Part shown: positions 29,009 to 36,652 of the stretch, in pieces
Numbering within the stretch: the first letter of the stretch is position 1
Layout of the letters: the number at the start of each line of letters is the position of its first letter
Made by a program: the position numbers and the translations under genes
Origin: Methanobrevibacter sp.
Lineage (GTDB): Archaea; Methanobacteriota; Methanobacteria; Methanobacteriales; Methanobacteriaceae
Length of the DNA: 36,652 nucleotides
Direction: 5' to 3'
Assembly: GCF_017468685.1 (NCBI RefSeq)
Contig: NZ_JAFUHT010000072.1
Span: 1-36,652, forward strand
The notes under the pieces: model-generated
Database searches by the model: none
What the model was told of the DNA's origin: nothing
What the model saw: only the letters and a program-made list of their open reading frames with translations

Positions 29009-30270
29009 AGTTGAAAAAGTTTCATGTATCAATAGTTTTTCTGATTATTTTTTTAATGACTATGAGTAGCGTTGCGGCTACTTGTAACATTATTGTTATT
29101 ACAGACCCTTCAGGTGATGACCCTAATGGGGCTGCTGCAGGAAGTATGTCCTTTGCAGATAACATGTTCCAGTCAACATTTTTAATGTCTAAAAATAATC
29201 ACTTTGCAGTACTATCCGGGGGTACTGGTAGTTCTGACACTAGGCTGGAATCAATTATTGATGCTGTAGCTAATCTTGAAAATAATGCATCTGCAGCTTC
29301 TGCTGCGGCACTTGCTTCTCAGTTTAAGGGGGCTCGTCTGTTAGTTGGCGGTCCAAATATTGGTGCAGCTATTGGTGGGTCTTTCAATGCTTATGTAATT
29401 ACTGTTGATGATTCAAGCAATGATATTAAAGTAACTCCTTATACCAGTGGTGTTGCTACTTTACAGCCTGGTCAGAAAGGAGCAATTATTCACTTGAGAA
29501 ACACTGCAGGAAACCCATTATATGGTACTGCGGATTCTGTGAGAAAAGAAACTGCAATGAATATTGGAAAAATGATCAGGGATGGTTATCCAGCTACTAC
29601 TATTTTGTCTGAAGCTATGGGTGAAGTGGCTCATGATTCCGGTGAAAAATATGGTGGTGGTGGAGTAAATTTAATATCAGGTATTTCGACTGATGACATG
29701 TTTACTCCTCAGGAAATGAACCAGACCGGTTATCCTATGGATGAAGAATACTCCAAGGTATGTGATGACTGCGGATGGGCTATGGGTTATCCTGCGGCTG
29801 AAAGCTATGACAGATGTCCAGTTTGTGGTTCAGAATTAAGAATTGTGCATGCATACGAGGCATTGGGTTCTGCATTGACCGTTAGTCAGAATGCGGTTAG
29901 TGTTTCAGTTTATGGAAGTGACAAACCTGGTTTAGCATCTACTACAGCAGAAATTGTGGAAGCATCTGTTGCTAAATATGGATATGATGCATCTGCTATC
30001 GCTGGTTCTATTAATAGAGGTATTAATAATGGTCTATTGATGGGTGTGGATCATGTGGAACCTAAAGACATTAATGTTAAACAGGGTTCTAAGGCTGTTG
30101 GTGTTTATTATAATGCTCTTCCAGGAGACAGGTCTTCTCCAGCATGGGACTTGCCAATTGATGGAAATGTCTTAAATATATTAGGAAGTATTCAGACTGC
30201 AGTAGGTATTATTCTAATACTTTTAGTTGTGTTCAGGTCAAGATTATTAAAATCTTTCCAAAATAGGTGA
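29005..30270 (+). CDS. secreted/membrane-anchored zinc-ribbon protein
   Basis: A 421-aa envelope protein. A signal peptide or anchor covers residues 1-26 (ends SSVAAT). A large outer domain follows, rich in small residues (DPSGDDPNGAAAGSMSFADN, GGPNIGAAIGGSFNAYV, MNIGKMIRDGYPATTILSEA). A zinc-ribbon motif lies at Cys253-x-x-Cys256 and Cys271-x-x-Cys274 (KVCDDCGW, DRCPVCGS). A C-terminal transmembrane segment near 392-410 is followed by a basic RSRLLKSFQNR tail facing the cytoplasm. It overlaps the POTRA-like gene by 4 nt. A zinc ribbon outside the membrane is uncommon. No family was recognised; the operon suggests cell-wall work. Confidence 0.75.
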   Translation: MKLKKFHVSIVFLIIFLMTMSSVAATCNIIVITDPSGDDPNGAAAGSMSFADNMFQSTFLMSKNNHFAVLSGGTGSSDTRLESIIDAVANLENNASAASAAALASQFKGARLLVGGPNIGAAIGGSFNAYVITVDDSSNDIKVTPYTSGVATLQPGQKGAIIHLRNTAGNPLYGTADSVRKETAMNIGKMIRDGYPATTILSEAMGEVAHDSGEKYGGGGVNLISGISTDDMFTPQEMNQTGYPMDEEYSKVCDDCGWAMGYPAAESYDRCPVCGSELRIVHAYEALGSALTVSQNAVSVSVYGSDKPGLASTTAEIVEASVAKYGYDASAIAGSINRGINNGLLMGVDHVEPKDINVKQGSKAVGVYYNALPGDRSSPAWDLPIDGNVLNILGSIQTAVGIILILLVVFRSRLLKSFQNR

Positions 30271-30275
30271 TTATT

Positions 30276-30707
30276 ATGGCTTTAATATTAGTTAGAGGTG
30301 AAAACAATTCCAAATTACTTAATGCAATTGCTGATATGGAACGTCATGGTAATCTAAATTTAACAACTAAACCTAAAGTTGTTGATGCCGGTTTTGCCGA
30401 TTCTTTAGTTGAGGGAATTTTAAATTCTAAACTCAAAACCAAATCTAATGTGGCTACTGCATTTTTTGTAAAAGAAGATACTACATTAAGCATTATGCAA
30501 GTTAAAAAGATTCATCCTCCGGCTCATGTGGTAGTTGTTAGTGATGAATATGGCGCTTACTCTAAATTGGAGTATGTTTTAAATAATGCTGAAGAATTTA
30601 AGCAATATCATTCCAATAAGGCTGTTAATGATGGGATGATTGATTATAAAATTAATAAAAAAGAAAGGCATATTAAAAATGATAAGTTAAATAGCTATAC
30701 AAAATAG
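30276..30707 (+). CDS. unknown 143-aa cytosolic protein of the wall operon
   Basis: An alpha/beta soluble protein beginning MALILVRGENNSKLLNAIAD and with a strand AHVVVVSDEYGAY near the middle. The C-terminal third is basic (KINKKERHIKNDKL). AGGTGA (30265-30270), which contains the stop of the upstream gene, is spaced 5 nt from ATG 30276. Third gene of the unit after the POTRA-like and zinc-ribbon genes. No family recognised; possibly a Methanobacteriales-specific partner. Confidence 0.7.
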   Translation: MALILVRGENNSKLLNAIADMERHGNLNLTTKPKVVDAGFADSLVEGILNSKLKTKSNVATAFFVKEDTTLSIMQVKKIHPPAHVVVVSDEYGAYSKLEYVLNNAEEFKQYHSNKAVNDGMIDYKINKKERHIKNDKLNSYTK

Positions 30708-30714
30708 CTATTTT
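30701..30714. terminator. palindrome between convergent genes
   Basis: AAAATAGCTATTTT is a perfect 14-nt palindrome containing the stop codons of the 143-aa gene (plus) and of MBF1 (minus). With T-runs on both sides, it is a plausible two-way terminator. Confidence 0.55.
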
Positions 30715-31199
30715 CTTTTAATTTTCATAATGTTGCCTAATGTTCTCTCACCAGATGATGTATTTACAAATTGGTTTAAATCAATATTGTCTACTTTTTC
30801 AAGTAATTTAATACCCAATGTATTTTCTAATTTTTTAGTAAGTTTTGTATCTGGAGTCATTTTGCCGGTTTCAATTCTATTTATTACAGAAACCCTTTCA
30901 TTTATTTTTTTACCTAAAATTTCACGAGACCAGTTTTTAGCTTCTCTTGCTTTTCTCACTTCAATGCTAAAATCTTCTATCAACTCTTCTGCAGGTTCAT
31001 CATTTCTAGAGTAAGGTCTGTTTCTTGTTGTAGTTGGTCTTTTTGTTTTATTTTGTTTAACAAATTTTGGTTTAGGTGGTCTTTTTTGAACTGTTCCAAG
31101 TTTGGAGCATTCTTTACAAACAACCATCACTGATCCTTCAATTTTTGCTCTTATAGGATTGTTTTCTGGCACTGGTTTGCCACAAATTTCACATTCCAT
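30708..31199 (-). CDS. mbf1: multiprotein bridging factor 1 homologue
   Basis: A 163-aa archaeal MBF1. The N-terminal zinc ribbon is CEICGKP (Cys3, Cys6) and VVCKECSK (Cys28, Cys31). A basic linker with KRPPKPKFVKQNK and TKRPTTTRNRPY follows, then a Cro-type helix-turn-helix: VRKAREAKNWSREILGKKIN then VSVINRIETGKMTPDTK. MBF1 is a conserved archaeal/eukaryal coactivator-type factor linked to translation and stress. It is transcribed divergently from PAN over a 162-nt gap; the two are, to my knowledge, often neighbours in euryarchaea. Confidence 0.93.
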   Translation of the reverse strand: MECEICGKPVPENNPIRAKIEGSVMVVCKECSKLGTVQKRPPKPKFVKQNKTKRPTTTRNRPYSRNDEPAEELIEDFSIEVRKAREAKNWSREILGKKINERVSVINRIETGKMTPDTKLTKKLENTLGIKLLEKVDNIDLNQFVNTSSGERTLGNIMKIKRK

Positions 31200-31283
31200 A
31201 CTAATCAGTTCCTCTTATTTTTTTAATTAATTATATATTTGTAGTATTATATAATATTGTTTGTATCAATTAAAATGAATACC

Positions 31284-31295
31284 TTTAAATACTTT
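31284..31295 (+). promoter_or_regulatory. putative PAN promoter core
   Basis: CCTTTAAATACTTTAAAG holds the TTTAAATACTTT core found before the 82-aa gene (8993-9004), leaving a leader of about 50 nt before ATG 31362. GTTAC (31299-31303) and GTAAC (31318-31322) form a short inverted repeat just after it. Confidence 0.5.
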
Positions 31296-31361
31296 AAAGT
31301 TACTAATTGTTATTAAAGTAACATGTTGTTAAAAATTTTAAACTAACTGGAGATGATTCAC

Positions 31362-32618
31362 ATGGATGATTTTAATGATTTGGAAAATTCTTCAAAAGAA
31401 CAGTTAATCGAAAAAGTCGATGATTTACAGGAAGAAATTCTTTCTTTAAGAGAAGAAAAATCCAAAGCTAAAAGTAACTTAATGTGGAAAGTTAGGAAAT
31501 TAGAAAAGGATAAAGTCCTAATAGAAAATGAAAAAATCAGATTGGAAAGAGAAGTAAAATCTCTCAGATCAGAAGTAGATAGATTTAGGTCCCCTCCTTT
31601 AGTACTTGCTACAATTACAGAGGTATTGGATGATCATAGAATGACCGTTAAAAGCAGTACAGGGCCTAGTTTTTTAGTTAATTATTCAAAATTCTTAGAT
31701 GAAAAATTATTAGTTCCAGGTTCAAGAGTCGCTTTAAACCAACAGACATTCGGTATAGTTGAAGTATTGCCATCTGAAAAAGATGCAAATGTTTCAGGAA
31801 TGGAAATTGAAACCAAACCGGATATTACTTATGATAAGATTGGTGGATTGGAAGAACAAATTAGAGAAGTTAAGGAAACCGTTGAACTTCCTTTAACCGA
31901 ACCTGAATTATTTGAAAGAGTAGGTATTGAACCACCTAAAGGAATTTTATTATACGGTCCTCCTGGAACCGGTAAGACTTTGCTTGCAAAAGCTGTAGCA
32001 AATGAAACCAATGCTACTTTCATAAAAATTGTAGCTTCAGAATTCGTTAAAAAGTATATAGGTGAAGGGGCAAGACTTGTTCGTGAAGTATTTGAACTTG
32101 CTAAAGAAAAAGCACCGGCAATTATTTTCATTGATGAATTGGATGCAGTAGCAGCAAAAAGACTTAAAAGTTCCACTAGTGGGGACAGGGAAGTTCAAAG
32201 AACTTTAATGCAATTGCTTGCAGAACTTGACGGATTCGAATCAAGAGGAGATATCGGTATTATTGGCGCTACTAATAGGCCGGATATTTTAGACCCTGCA
32301 CTATTGCGTCCGGGTCGTTTTGACAGATTTATTGAAGTTCCTCTTCCAAATGAAGATGGAAGACGTGAAATCCTTAAAATTCATACCAGAAACATGTCCT
32401 TTGATGAAGAGGCAGATGTTGATTTATTAGCAGATTTAACTGACGGTTTGTCTGGTGCGGACTTAAAGGCGGTATGTACCGAAGCAGGTATGTTTGCAAT
32501 TCGTTCAAAACGTGATAAAATCACTGTTGACGACTTTATGAAAGCAGTTGATAAAGTCATGGAGAAAAATAAAGAAGATGAAATCTTCAAATCCGAAGCA
32601 GGCATGATGTTTGGATAA
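31362..32618 (+). CDS. pan: proteasome-activating nucleotidase PAN
   Basis: A 418-aa AAA+ ATPase that unfolds substrates and feeds the 20S proteasome. Residues about 12-76 form a coiled coil ending at Pro78-Pro79. An OB domain follows (about 80-135). The AAA part has Walker A GPPGTGKT (199-206), Walker [10 protein letters not shown] (254-262), an Arg-finger region [10 protein letters not shown], and sensor [10 protein letters not shown]. The C-terminus is MMFG, where the last three residues fit the HbYX-like (hydrophobic-aromatic-X) proteasome-docking motif. I prefer ATG 31362 over 31353 because GGAGATGA sits at the right distance. It is divergent from MBF1 and followed 13 nt after its stop by a C/D box sRNA. 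Confidence 0.96.
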   Translation: MDDFNDLENSSKEQLIEKVDDLQEEILSLREEKSKAKSNLMWKVRKLEKDKVLIENEKIRLEREVKSLRSEVDRFRSPPLVLATITEVLDDHRMTVKSSTGPSFLVNYSKFLDEKLLVPGSRVALNQQTFGIVEVLPSEKDANVSGMEIETKPDITYDKIGGLEEQIREVKETVELPLTEPELFERVGIEPPKGILLYGPPGTGKTLLAKAVANETNATFIKIVASEFVKKYIGEGARLVREVFELAKEKAPAIIFIDELDAVAAKRLKSSTSGDREVQRTLMQLLAELDGFESRGDIGIIGATNRPDILDPALLRPGRFDRFIEVPLPNEDGRREILKIHTRNMSFDEEADVDLLADLTDGLSGADLKAVCTEAGMFAIRSKRDKITVDDFMKAVDKVMEKNKEDEIFKSEAGMMFG

Positions 32619-32631
32619 ATTTAATAATAAA

Positions 32632-32696
32632 ATAAGCCTATGATGAACCCTATGAGCTCTGATACGTGATGAATGATGGGCGAGCTGAGGCTTATT
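32632..32696 (+). ncRNA. C/D box guide sRNA
   Basis: All four boxes are perfect. C is ATGATGA (32640-32646), D' CTGA (32659-32662), C' GTGATGA (32666-32672) and D CTGA (32685-32688). Both guide spacers are 12 nt (32647-32658 and 32673-32684) and the D'-C' spacer is 3 nt, the archaeal norm. The ends form an 8-bp stem, ATAAGCCT (32632-32639) with AGGCTTAT (32689-32696). A T-rich terminator follows (32703-32710). By the N+5 rule each guide would direct 2'-O-methylation opposite its fifth base from the D or D' box. The complementary target strings are AGCTCATAGGGT (D' guide) and CTCGCCCATCAT (D guide); I could not assign them. It may be processed from the PAN transcript. Confidence 0.94.
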
Positions 32697-32718
32697 TCTT
32701 AATCTTTTTTTGTAAAAC

Positions 32719-32733
32719 TTTATTTAAAATAAA
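32719..32733 (+). promoter_or_regulatory. TATA element of a likely leaderless gene
   Basis: TTTATTTAAAATAAA is centred about 25 nt before ATG 32751, the usual archaeal TATA-to-start distance, and no Shine-Dalgarno is present, so transcription probably begins at or next to the start codon. Confidence 0.5.
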
Positions 32734-32750
32734 TTCTAATAGTATATATT

Positions 32751-33770
32751 ATGTTATTTAGTAAAAATGATGGAAAAGCAAATGAGAGAATTCTCTATAA
32801 AACTAAACCTAATATGCTGTTGGGATGCAAAAAGGCATTTTATGGAATAATTCTATTAATAATTATTTTAACCGTTTCTCCTATGGTAATCAGATTCATA
32901 GGTCAGATGCAGGTTTATATGATTTCACAAATCAAGTTATCTTTGACAAGATATACTGCCATTGCTTTTTTTGTAGTCATTCTTATTAATGTAATTTATA
33001 TCATTTGGCAGTTGATCGGATGGTATGCAATGGAATATACATTGACTGAAAGTAAAATTATTATAAAGTCAGGAGTATTGTCCACTAAAAAAAATTATAT
33101 GCCCTATGCAACCATTCAGGACATCAATACTTCTCAAGGTATTCTTGCCAGATTATTTAATGTGGGAACAGTTTCTGTTTTTAGCGCATATGATAACAAT
33201 GAACTGGAGCTGAAAAACATTTCCAATCCTTCTGAAGCTGAAGAGATTATATTTTCTAGAATGGGTGGTCCTAGAAGTTTCCAGGCCCCTCCACAATCAA
33301 TGCCTCAATATTCTGAAAGAAACTATATTGAAAACAATGAATATCCATCAAGAAATGATCCTTATTTTAATGATGATTATTCCGGTTCTGATGATTATTT
33401 GGGCAGGAATGAATATTATGATGAGTATGAACCGATTACTCCAATAACTCATGAGAGAAATTCCCGTCCAAGAAGAGATTATGAATATTATCCTGAAGAC
33501 ATTGGAAATATGAATAATCACCCTCGCCATACTTATGAATATGAGCCTTATGATACTGGATTAAACAGAACTTCAAATGACATTCACAGTAATACTCATT
33601 ATAATAAAATTGACCATGATTATTCTTATAGGCAGGATGATTACTATCAAAATAATGATTCTCAAAATCATTATAATGAACATGTTGAAAAATCATCTCA
33701 AAATGATCAAGAGGATATAGGTTCATCAGAACATGTTATTCAAAGGCATTTTGACAAATTCAAAAAATAG
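32751..33770 (+). CDS. bacterial-type PH domain (YdbS-like) membrane protein with long disordered tail
   Basis: A 339-aa protein. Residues about 27-48 and 67-92 are transmembrane helices. A bPH2/YdbS-type domain follows, with MEYTLTESKIIIKSGVLSTK then YATIQDINTSQGILARLFN and VGTVSVFSA, as in the family. From about residue 170 to the end the chain is a low-complexity tail rich in Tyr, Asn, Asp, His and Arg (YFNDDYSGSDDYLGRNEYYD and similar), likely disordered and cytoplasmic. Normal family members stop soon after the PH domain. It appears leaderless: a TATA element sits about 25 nt before ATG and there is no ribosome site. GGR-like and Trm-G10 genes follow closely. Confidence 0.82.
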   Translation: MLFSKNDGKANERILYKTKPNMLLGCKKAFYGIILLIIILTVSPMVIRFIGQMQVYMISQIKLSLTRYTAIAFFVVILINVIYIIWQLIGWYAMEYTLTESKIIIKSGVLSTKKNYMPYATIQDINTSQGILARLFNVGTVSVFSAYDNNELELKNISNPSEAEEIIFSRMGGPRSFQAPPQSMPQYSERNYIENNEYPSRNDPYFNDDYSGSDDYLGRNEYYDEYEPITPITHERNSRPRRDYEYYPEDIGNMNNHPRHTYEYEPYDTGLNRTSNDIHSNTHYNKIDHDYSYRQDDYYQNNDSQNHYNEHVEKSSQNDQEDIGSSEHVIQRHFDKFKK

Positions 33771-33779
33771 GTATAAAAA

Positions 33780-34973
33780 ATGAGTTTTGATTTTGATGTA
33801 GTTGTTGTTGGAGCAGGTCCTGTAGGCTCAACAATTGCATATTACTTAACCAATCAAGGTTTAAATATTGCAATTATTGATAAAAAAAGGCAGATTGGAT
33901 ATCCTTTGCAATGTGCAGGAATTTTAAGCAAACATATTTTCGACAACAATCACTTGCCCGATGAAGTGATACTGAATAATGTTAAAGGCGCATTCCTGCA
34001 TTCCAAAAATCACATTCTAAAAGTTGAAAAAGATACAACTCAGGCGTATATTATTGACAGAATTTCCTATGATGAATTTTTATTGAATAGAGCCATTCAA
34101 AATGGTGTAAAATTCATAAACCAAAAAGTTATTGATGTTGACTCAGATGAAGCTTTAACATATCTGTCTAACAGTCATGTAATCAAATCAAAAATAGTCA
34201 TCGGTTGTGACGGTTACAATTCAATACTGTCAAAAAGCATAGGAAATAATCAGAATAGCTTTCCTGCCTCACAAATGTTGGTCAAAATTGCTGAATCAAA
34301 TATGCAGTCATTCAGAAATGCCAAAAGTAAAACTGAAGACTATGTGGATACCTACTTATTGGAAGATGTGCTTCCTGGATTTTTATGGGTTATACCTTTA
34401 AAGAACGACCTGTATAGAATAGGACTGTTTTCAAATCAAACACATAAACGTCAGGATGAAGTAATTATTAACTTCCTTAATCAAAACTTTGAATATGAGA
34501 TAGTTGAAAAATACAAGGGTTTCATACCTATTTTTGATGAAAAAAGTCAGATGGTGAATGGTCGGCTTGTATTGATAGGTGATGCCGCCGGACAGATTAA
34601 ACCTACCTCAGGTGGAGGATTGCTGGTTGCATTTGATGCATGTGATATGGCCTGTAAGTACATTGTTGAAGCTATCGACAAATCCGACATGGGTATTTTA
34701 AGAGGATATGAAAAGGAATTTAAAGCTAAGTACTTAAAGGAATTCAATTATCAGTATAAAGTTCAAAAAACTCTTAATCTATTGTCTGATAATGATATTG
34801 ATTATCTGTTTTTAAAGCTCAAGGAAAATAACGGTGAAGAAATTATCTCTCAATATGGAGATATGGATACTCAGTCAAAACTTGTAAAGGAATTTATAAA
34901 AAGAGGTTTAATATTTAAAATCGTCCCGACATTTCTATTTAAAAAAGTGATAAATATATTTGGATTTAGGTGA
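33780..34973 (+). CDS. geranylgeranyl reductase family flavoprotein
   Basis: A 397-aa FAD-dependent oxidoreductase of the geranylgeranyl reductase type, which saturates the isoprenoid chains of archaeal lipids. The N-terminal dinucleotide fold is FDVVVVGAGPVGSTIAYYL with the acidic end AIIDKK. The family's substrate-side motif appears as IGYPLQCAGIL with Cys, and LIGDAAGQIKPTSGGGLL binds FAD phosphates. Length fits. It might alternatively act on another prenyl compound, as methanogens hold several paralogues. It lies 9 nt after the PH-domain gene and 5 nt before the tRNA methyltransferase, so the three are likely one operon. The ribosome site is weak (AGGTATAAAA). Confidence 0.85.
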   Translation: MSFDFDVVVVGAGPVGSTIAYYLTNQGLNIAIIDKKRQIGYPLQCAGILSKHIFDNNHLPDEVILNNVKGAFLHSKNHILKVEKDTTQAYIIDRISYDEFLLNRAIQNGVKFINQKVIDVDSDEALTYLSNSHVIKSKIVIGCDGYNSILSKSIGNNQNSFPASQMLVKIAESNMQSFRNAKSKTEDYVDTYLLEDVLPGFLWVIPLKNDLYRIGLFSNQTHKRQDEVIINFLNQNFEYEIVEKYKGFIPIFDEKSQMVNGRLVLIGDAAGQIKPTSGGGLLVAFDACDMACKYIVEAIDKSDMGILRGYEKEFKAKYLKEFNYQYKVQKTLNLLSDNDIDYLFLKLKENNGEEIISQYGDMDTQSKLVKEFIKRGLIFKIVPTFLFKKVINIFGFR

Positions 34974-34978
34974 ATTTC

Positions 34979-36016
34979 ATGGAATTATTATGTATACAAT
35001 CACAGGAACATCCGGAATTGCCATTGGCTGAATTGAAAGCGGTCATGGAATGTGAAAACATAGATGCCTGTATAGATCATGTTACTGAAGGTTTGACAAT
35101 TTTAAAAAACATTGATGAAGATAACTTATGTGGATACTATCAGATATTAACTAGACGACTAGGTTATACCCATGAAGTTCATGAGCTAATTTTAAAGACT
35201 AACGTTCATGACATAAACGAAGATGTCATTACAATCGATTGGCAGAATTTAATTGATGAAACATTTGCAGTTAGAGTAAAAAGAATCAGATCTGAAATAG
35301 ACACTGTTGGGTATGAAAGAAAGTTAGGTACTCTAATACTTGATAATTCAGATGATTTGAAAGTAAATTTAACAAAACCTAATACTCTGGTTAGAGTGGT
35401 GGCATATAAAGATGATTTATATGTGGGCATTGAGAGAATTAAATTGAATAAAAAGCATTTTGAAGACAGTAAACCTCATAAAAGACCATTTTTCTATCCT
35501 GGATCTATGAACCCTAAACTTGCCAGATGTATGGTGAATTTGTCCAGGATAAAAGAGGGAGAATTATTGCTTGATCCGTTTTGCGGTACTGGAGGAATAT
35601 TAATTGAGGCTGGATTAATAGGATGCAAAGTAGTTGGATCAGATATTTACTGGAAAATGCAAAATGGAACCTCCATTAATTTAGATTATTATGGAATCAC
35701 TGATTACAGGACATTTCATTTGGATGTACGTGAACTTAAGATGTATGAAAAGGTAGCAAGTGTAGTCACTGATCCTCCATATGGAATATCAACTTCAACT
35801 GGAGATGTTGATGGGGAGGAAATTTTTAAAGAATTTTTCCATGCTATTTATGATAATATGAAGGATGATGCATACCTCTGCATGGCTTCACCTCATTATG
35901 TTGATTTAAAGCCGATGGTAGATGAAGTCGGATTTAAAATTGTTGAACAGTATGGAATTAAAATGCATAGAAGTTTAACACGAATTATTTCTGTAATTCG
36001 AAAAAATCTTGATTAG
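34979..36016 (+). CDS. THUMP-type tRNA (guanine-N2) methyltransferase, Trm-G10/Trm11 family
   Basis: A 345-aa enzyme. The N-terminal 150 residues form a THUMP RNA-binding part (LLCIQSQEHPELPLAELKAV begins it). The Rossmann part has RPFFYPGSMNPKLARCMVNL, motif I LLDPFCGTGGILIEAG (196-211) and catalytic DPPYG (265-269). This matches archaeal TIGR01177/Trm-G10 enzymes that make m2G or m2,2G at position 10 of tRNA. TTAGGTGA (34967-34974) precedes ATG 34979, which I prefer to the GTG at 34970. Last gene of the operon; the stop codon lies in a long hairpin (36014-36047). Confidence 0.9.
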   Translation: MELLCIQSQEHPELPLAELKAVMECENIDACIDHVTEGLTILKNIDEDNLCGYYQILTRRLGYTHEVHELILKTNVHDINEDVITIDWQNLIDETFAVRVKRIRSEIDTVGYERKLGTLILDNSDDLKVNLTKPNTLVRVVAYKDDLYVGIERIKLNKKHFEDSKPHKRPFFYPGSMNPKLARCMVNLSRIKEGELLLDPFCGTGGILIEAGLIGCKVVGSDIYWKMQNGTSINLDYYGITDYRTFHLDVRELKMYEKVASVVTDPPYGISTSTGDVDGEEIFKEFFHAIYDNMKDDAYLCMASPHYVDLKPMVDEVGFKIVEQYGIKMHRSLTRIISVIRKNLD

Positions 36017-36047
36017 TATATAAGTATAGGGATACATTTATATACTA
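36014..36047. repeat. long near-perfect hairpin over the stop codon
   Basis: TAGTATATAAGTAT (36014-36027) pairs with ATAC (36032-36035) and, after a 2-nt bulge, TTATATACTA (36038-36047): 14 bp with loop AGGG. It begins with the TAG stop of the tRNA methyltransferase gene. TTTATATA within the right arm also reads as a TATA box facing the rRNA. Confidence 0.6.
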
Positions 36048-36547
36048 GTTATTTCTCGAAAGTATTTTAATTGATGTAAAACTTCATTACTCTTTTTTAT
36101 TTTATTATTTTATAGAATACTTTTTTTATTTTGACTTTAGAAAATTTTTAAAATTATTTTATTAATTTTATCTAATTATCTTATTTTTCTAGAAATATTA
36201 AATTTATCTTTATTATTTTATTAATTTGAAAACATTTAATGTGTTTTTTAAAAATTAATATTTTTTTGCAATATTTTTTAATTGATTTTGTTAATAAAAT
36301 TTGTCTGTCTATTAGATGTGCTATGTGTTTTATGGCGATGACCTAAGTAACATTGTATGGAACAATTTTTACTATGATGGTTGCTTTCCACATGTAGCTA
36401 TACATTTGTGAGTACTTGAATTTTCTCAAGTATGATGTTGGTTTTGTAGTATGTGGTGAATTAGTTACAAACTAGTTTAGTGTAATACTCGTCTATATTT
36501 AGCGTACTTCATAATACTTTATACTTATTATGTCTGTTATGTGTTCA
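36048..36547 (+). promoter_or_regulatory. 500-nt AT-rich leader and promoter region of the 16S rRNA
   Basis: No coding frame of note. From about 36100 to 36300 it is almost pure A/T. From 36300 on, composition is more balanced and small stems appear: ATTGT/ACAAT (36352-36356 with 36362-36366) and TACTTGA/TCAAGTA (36413-36419 with 36426-36432). This stretch is probably the transcribed pre-16S leader, so the promoter likely lies near 36250-36310. I cannot fix the start point. The opposite strand of the 16S processing stem is outside the window. Confidence 0.5.

Positions 36548-36652
<105 letters not shown>

Noticed and set aside
36330-36400. Second C/D box RNA in the rRNA leader (GCGATGA, CTATGATGG)
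   Set aside because: Box C-like strings occur, but no CTGA at the required distances and no closing stem.

Overview
The window is a low-GC stretch of an archaeal chromosome, most likely a Methanobrevibacter or close relative (Methanobacteriales). The evidence is a run of pseudomurein-type cell-wall genes (MraY-like transferase, Mur ligase, CarB-like ATP-grasp), the archaeal proteasome ATPase PAN beside MBF1, an archaeal C/D box guide RNA, NikR, a hydrogenase-maturation protease, and the 5' end of an archaeal 16S rRNA at the right edge. Genes are dense and many start from an AGGTGA or GGAGG site 4-8 nt before ATG. AT-rich promoters built on a TTAAATACT core recur.

Left part (1-9300): a 34-codon very basic protein; a SAM methyltransferase; a tarI-tarJ pair predicted to make CDP-ribitol; small Methanobrevibacter-type proteins, including a 54-aa zinc-knuckle gene on the minus strand; then an unusual cassette. 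In the cassette two paralogous 85-aa STAS-like proteins flank an HATPase-fold protein, and a KxDG-type RNA ligase follows. A 19-bp tandem repeat array lies before the ATPase gene and another before the ligase gene. After these come a 50-aa two-helix membrane peptide, a SAP-domain protein and a DUF998-like membrane protein.

Centre (9300-22650): a GNAT-SAP fusion that shares its C-terminal module with the SAP protein at 7351-8286; a short double-[4Fe-4S] protein; argB; an acyl-CoA synthetase operon with a LeuB-type dehydrogenase; a HEAT-repeat protein; an LtrA membrane protein; an iron-sulfur aldo/keto reductase; a tandem pair of distantly related unknown proteins; a DUF2115-LOG-unknown operon; and two plus-strand genes, one of which looks like a double winged helix.

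Right part (22650-36652): nikR with a His-rich tail; a PRMT-like methyltransferase; a hydrogenase-maturation protease; the cell-wall run CarB-like, MraY-like, Mur ligase with a duplicated N-terminal domain; then a bitopic protein with a POTRA-like domain, an extracytoplasmic zinc-ribbon membrane protein and a small cytosolic protein. MBF1 and PAN are divergent, and a textbook C/D box sRNA sits 13 nt after the PAN stop. A PH-domain membrane protein, a geranylgeranyl-reductase-like flavoprotein and a Trm-G10-type tRNA methyltransferase follow. About 530 nt of AT-rich leader then precedes the 16S rRNA, which runs off the window.

The items most worth a second look are the STAS/HATPase/STAS-RNA ligase cassette with its shared repeat arrays, the POTRA-like protein next to pseudomurein genes, the N-terminal duplication in the Mur ligase, the CDP-ribitol pair in a methanogen, and the 34-aa basic protein. 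No database search was possible, so family names rest on motifs recognised by eye.
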